From Aspidiotus rigidus (Eukaryota; Arthropoda; Insecta; Hemiptera; Diaspididae), in contig JAVHKY010000025.1 of assembly GCA_035079385.1 (NCBI GenBank), forward strand, positions 12,932,501 through 12,996,500: 64,000 nt of DNA. The letters run 5' to 3'. The position numbers and the translations under genes were made by a program. This document shows positions 57,289 to 64,000 of this stretch, piece by piece. The notes beneath the pieces are model-generated. The model had not been told where the DNA came from. It searched no databases and saw only the letters and a program-made list of their open reading frames with translations. Each line of letters begins with the position of its first letter. The first letter of the stretch is position 1.

Positions 57289-60174
57289 ATGGAGCCACAA
57301 CCAACTGCTAGTAACAACTTCATTAAGTCGGAACCACGGATCGAAGGATCTGTGTCCAAGAACGATGTCGCCCAAATTGACGAAACGGCTAAAGATACGA
57401 ACGACCTGAATGAAGTTAGCCCAAGTGCTACTGACGAAAATACGAATAATCCTTGGACCGAAGTAAAATGTACCTTTTGCGAAAAATCCGGTTTACATTT
57501 CGACGATTCGAGGTTGTTAGAATGTTTGCATACAGCATGTATGGACTGCGTAAATTCCCGTTTGAGTCCAGCTATAGAAAATAGAAAAGGTTTGTACGTC
57601 GTCGACAAAATTCTAATTTTTAGCTTTCATCTGATGATTGACAATATTTTATTTTTTGCGCGTACAGAATCAGTATCTATTTCCTGCAATGTGTGCCGTA
57701 TCAACTCTACTTCCTTGATAGAAAATCCTTTTTTAATCGAATCCGCTTTATCGAATACGGATTCGAATACGCAGTCGAGCGATAATTCTAGACTGGCAAA
57801 TGCGAAATGTACTTCGTGTCACGATAATCTCGCTGCAACTAGCTGGTGTGTTGATTGTAATGACTTCCTGTGCGATGGATGTGTTCAGGTACATTCTACA
57901 GTCAAGTTTAATTATTCGCATTTTAGAGCGTAGGATTTTTATGATTTTGTTGATTTATGTAGGCCCATCAAAGGTTAAAGATTACCAAAGAACATACTAT
58001 AAAACCGAAGGAAGAAGCGGATTTGGAAAATAATACTCATAGCAATTTAGATGTCAAGTTGAAGACGGCATCTTGCTCGTTACATCCTCAAGTAATTAAA
58101 AATTTTGAATCTTTATGCGCTACTTTCGTTGGATACTCGAATCGAAGTACGCTGCTTATTCTTTAAACACTATGAATAAGGTAGTTTGTGCTGGCATTTC
58201 GAACGCTTATCTCATGATGCGGTCGCTCATGGCTCTGTTCATCTCGTTCGGATAAGGTGAATGACATCGCTTCAATCGCTTATCAGAATATATCTCTAAA
58301 TGAATTGCATCTTCTGATGTAGAATCCATTAGTTATTTATTCTTGATACGTGTGGTGAATAGTAAACAGGCATACTATTATGTATAGAGTTTACAGACTC
58401 GTTTCTCAGTTGGAAAAAGATAAGACAATACCCACGACGGAAATGTAGGTATGTTGAAAAGTTAATCGAAGAAAATTTGACGTATTTGGTGGATATTTAT
58501 CTGTTGTGTCGAACAAGATTGATAAGGCGATCAGAACAATAAAATTGGCAGAAATATAAATTTTGTACATGTAAGGCAATTTTGAAAAAGGGTAATTCAT
58601 TGTAGAATTCTGAACTATTTGTATTTTTCCTTCTTTTAACTCTTCGACCGACCTGCAATTGGCTTTCTCGTCGAGGAAATTGAGTTTTTGGCTCCATGTT
58701 CGTTAAGAGCTTCTCTTTTTCCTCCCGTAAGCTCGTTATAATCTTCTCTCGTTATCTTCTGAATCATTCTACGTCTCGTACATCATCTGTTTGTCGTATA
58801 TTTTCTGTCATTTTGTTTGTCGTACAGGGGAATTTCGGATTCGGGAAACATTAAGATCTATGAAATTGTCCCTAATTACTTAGCTTTTTGACATATTTTC
58901 TGGGGGGCGACCAGAAGAGCTGAAAAATATTTCATTTTCTCGTTTGCTCTTATAATAATGATGGACATAGAGGAGGGCTTGAACTTCTTAGCTACTCCCT
59001 CGGGTGCGTTTCTGGTTTTGTCTTTCTCCTTCTCTCTTCTCCTTATTTATACGTGCTCATGAATCTTGAACTCAAGTACGCATGGTAAAGTCAAGGGTTT
59101 TTCTCGATTATTTTTTATTTGCAGTGTGTTTTTCATGAATATTTATCTTGAAAACACTGCTGTTTCCTAATGAACATTTTCACCTCATCTTGTGAGAGTT
59201 GAGTATTATTCGTCCTTGTTGCGAAACGCGTCTAGTAAATAGGCCCAAAATGGCCTCGTTTATTTGGTGAACACTATAACCGCTAACTATCAAATTTCTT
59301 CTCGCAGGAACGATTAACTCTGTATTGCGAAGTATGCGACAAGCTAACTTGTAGGGATTGTCAGCTGACCGGCCATAAATTACACAGGTATAAATTTATC
59401 GACGAAATCGCGTCGGAAACGAAAACCACTATAAATGCGCTACTGGGCGAAGTGAAGTGCGTATATTTGGGTTACATTTGTGCGCTATTTTTCCTTGTTT
59501 ATTTAGTAATGTATCGCGTTCCATATTTATTTTTTAGTTACAAGCGAGTTCTTCTGAAAAGCGCTATGAAAGTCATCGACGATAGGCAACAAATGATAAT
59601 CGACAAAAAGAGGGATTTGTTGAATGAGATCACCCAGATGGTCGTGAAGTGAGTATCAATAATGAACATATGTTTCGACTCGCCGACGAAGCAGTGGCGG
59701 TAAATAAAAAAAAAGATATTTTATTGACTGTTTGATTTATGCGCTCGCACAGGTTAACAGACGCTGTTACTAGCCGCGGTAAAGCTCTCGTCAATATATT
59801 GAATGAAATTTGCGATACGAAGCAGAAAACATTGAACGAGAAAAAACTAGCGCTAGAACAATTATCTCTACTTACGGATCACTGTATCGGATTCATTACA
59901 AACGCTTTAGAAAGGGGAAACGACTTGGCTGTCCTTAAAACAAAAACGTGAGCGAATTTTTTTTTTGTTGTCGTCATCATATTTGATGGAAGCGGCAACT
60001 GCTATTGGTGACGTATTACCTACGTGTAACTGTATTTTAATGAGTTTTGTAAACAATTCAGGATCATGTTGCACCATCTGCAAAATGTAAAAAGTAAACG
60101 TGCCGATATACCGAATCCAGAAATACCGGTTCGAATTCAATTAGCGCTGGATAAGGCGAATGAAATTTGTCAAA
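57289..60174 (+). CDS. TIF1-family TRIM protein (bonus/TRIM24/TRIM33 type), N-terminal half
   Basis: Seven exons join in phase: 57289-57589, 57668-57888, 57963-58091, 59308-59456, 59538-59648, 59753-59947 and 60062-60174 (406 residues), and the last ends at a GTAATT donor. TIF1 proteins are nuclear chromatin-linked transcription cofactors with E3 ligase potential. Residues 61-110 form a RING (C61, C64, C79, H81, C84, C87, C107, C110) with a long insert before the last pair. B-box 1 starts at C148/C151 (CTSCHDN) and has C161, C164, C169, C172. B-box 2 runs from C212 (CSLHPQ) through C224, C227, C232, C235, H240 and H243. A coiled coil spans about 255-370. The segment KSKRADIPNPEIPVRIQLAL is characteristic of TIF1 proteins just after the coiled coil. 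The PHD finger and bromodomain expected further on are not found before 64000, so the gene is cut by the window edge. Exon 4 uses a weak GTGCGT donor. Confidence 0.9.
58092..59307. other. TIF1-type intron 3: no gene seen
   Basis: A 1.2 kb intron with no repeat pair or exon that I can support; open frames on the minus strand near 58406-58697 lack splice context. Confidence 0.4.
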
Positions 60175-60479
60175 GTAATTATACTTATCACTTGTTCGTA
60201 TGTGTTAGGGATCGAGTATTTCCTCCCGCTCGGTTCAAAGGCGTAGAATATGAAGGGCGACGGATTGCGTAGAGCGCATTACAACATCCTTGTGACTATT
60301 ACTTCTGTAGCCCTCAGATCCGTTCAAGGTCAGTTTTTGAAAGATAGAATTTGAAAACCTAAAATAACCCTAGACCTAACAAGAAATGGACTGGCTTCTT
60401 CTGGGCAATCGGAGGAGAGACGCTCCGTGACCGCCATCAATGACCTTGACCAATTTTAATTTAGAGTTCTTTCTGCATA

Positions 60480-61740
60480 ACTTGGTATGGAGTCCGGTAT
60501 ACTGTATGTAGGCTAACTAATTGACGCGCTTCCCATTTTTAGCTTAGTATAATTTCAGTATTTTGACACAATTAGAAAACTAGTTTACTGCTCGGTAGGC
60601 CTAGTATTGTAAAGTATGGTATACATTGAAGCGAGTGAGCTAGCGTCTAGTATACTAGGCCTAATATGCAGTACTATGCCTAATGAGCCAGTCATCCCAA
60701 AATACAATGTGTCAGCTTGACACAACGGTATGCTACGCTTATACTAGTCTGAGAGGAGATTAACGGGCTCACAGAAAATATATTCTATGTTGGGCTAAGT
60801 AGCTCTCAAGCTCATTCGCTCTGCTCGTTCGCCTATTGTGGACCATATAAAAATAAAATCGTTGGCAGACTAGTTGCATTTTCGAAATCCCCCGCCTATC
60901 ATATATAGCTTGGGTGCGAGGCACAGTTTGATGATGTCATGGATCAGTTTTTTTTTTCAAGTTGTCCTATTATATATAGCTCCAAATTCCGGGCCTGCGG
61001 CGCCACAATTTTATCGTCATAGGCCAACTTTGTTTAAGTGAAGAATCCATGAGTTTCTTCCGAAGATCTTCCCCCTCCGATAAAAGAGGTTCCCTGTTAA
61101 AACTTGAAACATGATATTTATTTATTTGGCTGTGCCAGAACATTTTTCTAGACACAGATATGTCTTAAGGCTGAGAGTCATTCTAGAATTTGCGTCACCA
61201 AATCGCGTTACGAAAAAAAGTCATTTCTTGATGACGTCTTTAGGAACTTGAAGAAACTACGATTTTCTCTATCTTGGGACAGAACGTCACGAGCTGATGA
61301 CGTATTCAGGAACTAGAAAAAATTCCCACCTTCGCTACGTTGGTACCTCTATCCGTAGCCTACAACATACCGTATTCTAGGTTATACTAGGCGTAATATG
61401 TTGTATGGGTGCTATGAAAAAGTTGATACATCGGTATCATTGTGATCGATAGAATCTGAAAACTTTTTCGGTCTCTTCTCGATCTTAACCTAGTTTATAT
61501 CAAGACAAAGATAGAAATATCCATGACTTAATGTTTTTCCCGGAAGAGAAATTGCCTAGCAATTTAACCTCCTCTCGGCCATCGGAATAGGGTCTTTTAA
61601 TTTAACCTATTAGTACTGTAAAAAGCCGGCCAAAAACGAAAGGAACGGAGGACACGGCTCACTTTCGAAGAAAACTTACCCCAGCTTAATCCACCGTTTC
61701 CTACTATCAAAGTGCGACTCTCGGGGGAGGGTTCCTTGTA
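60480..61740. repeat. Dispersed-family debris in the TIF1-type intron
   Basis: Around 60480-60850 the words GCCTAGTATTGTAAAG, TAGTATACTAGGCCTAATATG and TGTTGGGCTAAGTAGCTC recall 17400-17560 and 40010-40080. Around 60895-61020 GATGATGTCATGGATCAG and CCTATTATATATAGCTCC match 33830-34440. TAATGTTTTTC and later sequence to 61740 show no gene. Confidence 0.4.
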
Positions 61741-62600
61741 AGTCTCCTACGAACCATGAGTTCGATGTCCACCTTGATCTGATTCACTTTAGCCTGGTAC
61801 TTCATCGTCACGAGTTCTTTATGGAAAGCAGCCTCACTCAGAGGGACGTGAGTGAGGCAATGCATTAAAATCTTAAATGTAGCTAATTCGTGGGCGACAG
61901 GTACGGAGGACGACCCGTGATTAGCAATTCGGTCGAGGTACCGAATTCGTGGATACCGTCTATGACAGGGATGGTCATGTCCAGAAAGTTTATAGAGGAG
62001 CCACCAATTTTCAAAGTAAATCTGATGGAAGGGTATAGGCTATTTAAATAAGCGAGAAACTCATTAAGGAGCTCCGCAGGACCGGTCCACGCGCACAAAA
62101 TGTCATCCACGTACTTGTGCCAATTGAAGACGTGCTTCAAGAACACCCGGCCCGAACAGAATAGGTCAAGCTCGAATTTGGACATGAAGACTTCTGTGAT
62201 GAGAAAACCTAATGTAACCCTAATAAAATGCCGGAGCGCCTGCCCCATGGAAAATACAACCTAACATACACCAAAGAGCCACTTACGTCAGTCTGATCTT
62301 GATAAATCTCGCTGTTGAGCTAACTCCGCCTTTCCATTGAATTTCTTGTAAAAGGTTGTTAAAACTTGTTTGAGCATACCTGCAACTTACGCCTATATGC
62401 GATCTACCTAACTTGCGGCCACGCACGTCATCTGCCATAGACTGTTCCTTCAAACATTGCGGGGAATTGACCAGACCTTCACCTATTCTCTCATCTTGAC
62501 ACCAACACAGGGCCTTGCCCCAGTTGTCACTCTGGTAGAACTTTCTGATCATTTCCCCTTTACTAACTATGTAATGTCGAGTACCCACCAGCCGCCCAAT
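61740..62600 (-). pseudogene. Penelope-like reverse-transcriptase remnant
   Basis: The minus-strand frame 62248-61883 reads MGQALRHFI, then ITEVFMSKFELDLF, then the catalytic motif WHKYVDDILCAW, then LAYLNSLYPSIRFT and INFLDMTI. Downstream in a shifted frame comes HELATFKILMHCLTHVPLSE followed by a K-rich helix, the Penelope thumb pattern. In an intact copy an IYRKPT-type motif would sit between; here it is eroded. A further frame, 62588-62283, is probably its N-terminal part but has no recognised domain. No GIY-YIG domain is visible downstream, so the copy is 3' truncated. It differs in detail from the 440-1279 and 41040 remnants. Confidence 0.7.
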
Positions 62601-62639
62601 AGCAGTCTGATGGCTACAGGTTCAGCAATTTCTACGATT

Positions 62640-63060
62640 GCCCCGCAGTGTCCACTTTAGTGGGGCAGAACCGAGTCCACTACCACCTTATCTGGGGCGG
62701 CCAACCCCAGCCCTCGGATTTGTGCGACAAGGCCCCTGGCACCTAACTCAGCCGGCTCCCCATTTGACCTGACTAGCCGACGCCAATCACCGCACAAGCC
62801 CCTTTATAAGAGACTCTGTGATGGCGCTCCGTCCATGCCATGAAGTCCATCTCATGCCTTTCGACCTCAAGGGTCCCAGCCCCTGCTGGGCTTCCATTGG
62901 AGGATGCAGCTCCAGTGCTATTCTACCCTTAGGTCAGCTCGGGTCTTGGCTAACTGTCCAGGTCCTATCCTTAACGGCCATTCCAGGACCGCCTTGAACC
63001 AACGATAAGCTTTCCCACCGCCGTCACCTAGGACACCAAACGTCAGTAAACAACACAGCA
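62640..63060. other. GC-rich patch beside the Penelope-like remnant
   Basis: About 420 bp with clearly more G and C than any neighbour (for example GGGGCGGCCAACCCCAGCC and CCCAGCCCCTGCTGGGC). No ORF of note. Its position upstream of the minus-strand RT frames would fit a 5' leader of that element, but this is inference. Confidence 0.4.
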
Positions 63061-63523
63061 ATAGGCCACATTGAGCCGCACTCAGTGTTTACCACAAATC
63101 ATATTTGCCATCCGCCTCTACTAATTCCTTCTCATGTGCGTGCCGCACGACATAACACTAAGATAATCATATATTGAAGTGTATCCCTAACTGATAGCAG
63201 ACGAATGTAAATTACAAATTTACTCAGTGCACCACTTACCAATACAATCCACAATAAGAATCCAAACACACCCACAATAACTACCGATACCAACAATCGA
63301 ACAAAACTTCGACGCAACGGAGATATATCAACGCTTAATAACTTCGACGAACGACTACAATTCCACCGAAGTGATTTACTAACAGAGTAGTTTAAAACCT
63401 GCGCGTAGTCTTGTCCAGTAGCCTATTTCTTATAATCAGATACAGGATTTTTTCTTCATGCGTTGAAGATGTTGACTGTAAAACGACAAAATCATCGCTC
63501 AATTACAATGGTAAACGTCGAAA

Positions 63524-63979
63524 GTGCAGTCAGCTCGTCTAAACCTAGGCGCATGTGTTTGTCGTAAAACGTTTCCTTCCTTTCTTTTCAGGAACAAGAA
63601 GCTCGCGTCTATTTATAGATGTTCCCTTCACACTGACCCAATAATCTTAGTACGTTTCGAATACATGTTACAGTTTAAACAGCCGGACATTTACCCACCG
63701 AAAAATAAAGACAGTATTTACACTAAGAGGGAACCAATAGGGATCCCCCACCTCCTCGGGGAACTCGAAGAATTTCCCATCAAATTTGCTGAAGTTAGGC
63801 GACGAGCAGACCTTCAAGAGGTCGAAAAATTCACCAAATTCCTCACGAGGTGCACCAGATTTCACAAGCAAGGTCCCCATCTGTGGGGGATGTTTGGAAA
63901 TAGCCTAACAACATCAATCGAGCATGAAATTGATCCTGGGGATTGGTCAGCCAGGGCACCCGAGTTCTTGACTGAATAG
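63524..63979 (+). CDS. Unassigned open frame, up to 151 codons
   Basis: The frame begins at 63524 and ends at a TAG at 63979. A good acceptor (TTCCTTTCTTTTCAG) at about 63592 could start an exon with NKKLASIYRCSLHTDPI. Later segments IPHLLGELEEFPIKFAEVRR and DLQEVEKFTKFLTRC are helical and charged, and the frame ends DWSARAPEFLTE. Its phase does not match the TIF1-type exon 7 end, so it is not an obvious next exon of that gene. No family is recognised; a transposon origin is possible given its surroundings. Confidence 0.3.
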   Translation: MQSARLNLGACVCRKTFPSFLFRNKKLASIYRCSLHTDPIILVRFEYMLQFKQPDIYPPKNKDSIYTKREPIGIPHLLGELEEFPIKFAEVRRRADLQEVEKFTKFLTRCTRFHKQGPHLWGMFGNSLTTSIEHEIDPGDWSARAPEFLTE

Positions 63980-64000
63980 AGAGACTTGACCTCCACACGA

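Noticed and set aside
57270..57608. 112-codon minus-strand frame
   Set aside because: Antisense shadow of TIF1-type exon 1, whose RING cysteines and splice phase make the plus strand the real coding strand.
63132..63317. 61-codon minus-strand frame with a hydrophobic, signal-like stretch
   Set aside because: No ATG start, no homology recognised and AT-rich codon pattern; likely chance.

Overview
The window is animal nuclear DNA: AT-rich, with GT-AG introns, very long introns and a dense load of transposon debris. The gene set (a ZnT1-type zinc transporter, the spliceosomal thioredoxin-like protein Dim1, and a TIF1/bonus-type TRIM protein) and the transposon mix (Penelope-like, LINE, pogo/Tigger, hAT, many fold-back elements) suit an arthropod, most likely an insect. 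I cannot fix the order. There is no bacterial operon, CRISPR array or plasmid feature.

Layout. 1-1.3 kb: a decayed Penelope-like retroelement 3' end (RT thumb plus GIY-YIG endonuclease). 2.0-8.1 kb (minus, possibly reaching 9.9 kb): a multi-exon armadillo-repeat, importin-alpha-like gene, split by a 2.4 kb inverted-repeat element in an intron. 8.7-14.5 kb: no clear gene, several fold-back elements, some nested. 14.5-52.2 kb (plus): a complete SLC30A1/ZnT1-type gene, 8 coding exons giving 468 codons, with introns up to 16 kb. Its introns hold a miniature LTR retrotransposon (TRIM), a probable solo LTR, a LINE carrying a nested Tigger derivative, a hAT MITE with a perfect 8-bp target duplication, a basic 15-residue-repeat ORF, a Penelope fragment and several diverged tandem arrays. 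53.5-55.9 kb (minus): a complete 142-residue Dim1/TXNL4A gene in three exons, tail-to-tail with ZnT1. 57.3-60.2 kb (plus): the first seven coding exons of a TIF1/bonus-type gene (RING, two B-boxes, coiled coil), head-to-head with Dim1; the rest of this gene is not seen in the window. 60.2-64 kb: repeats and a minus-strand Penelope-like RT remnant next to a GC-rich patch.

The three recognised genes are unrelated housekeeping or regulatory functions (zinc efflux, pre-mRNA splicing, chromatin/transcription control), so they do not form a functional cluster. The most unusual content is the repeat landscape: composite inverted-repeat elements with tandem arrays inside them, and a dispersed low-copy family that repeatedly carries TGACGTCA palindromes and TGACCTTGACC motifs. 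Exon boundaries were set by reading splice sites and phase by eye; no alignment or database search was run.
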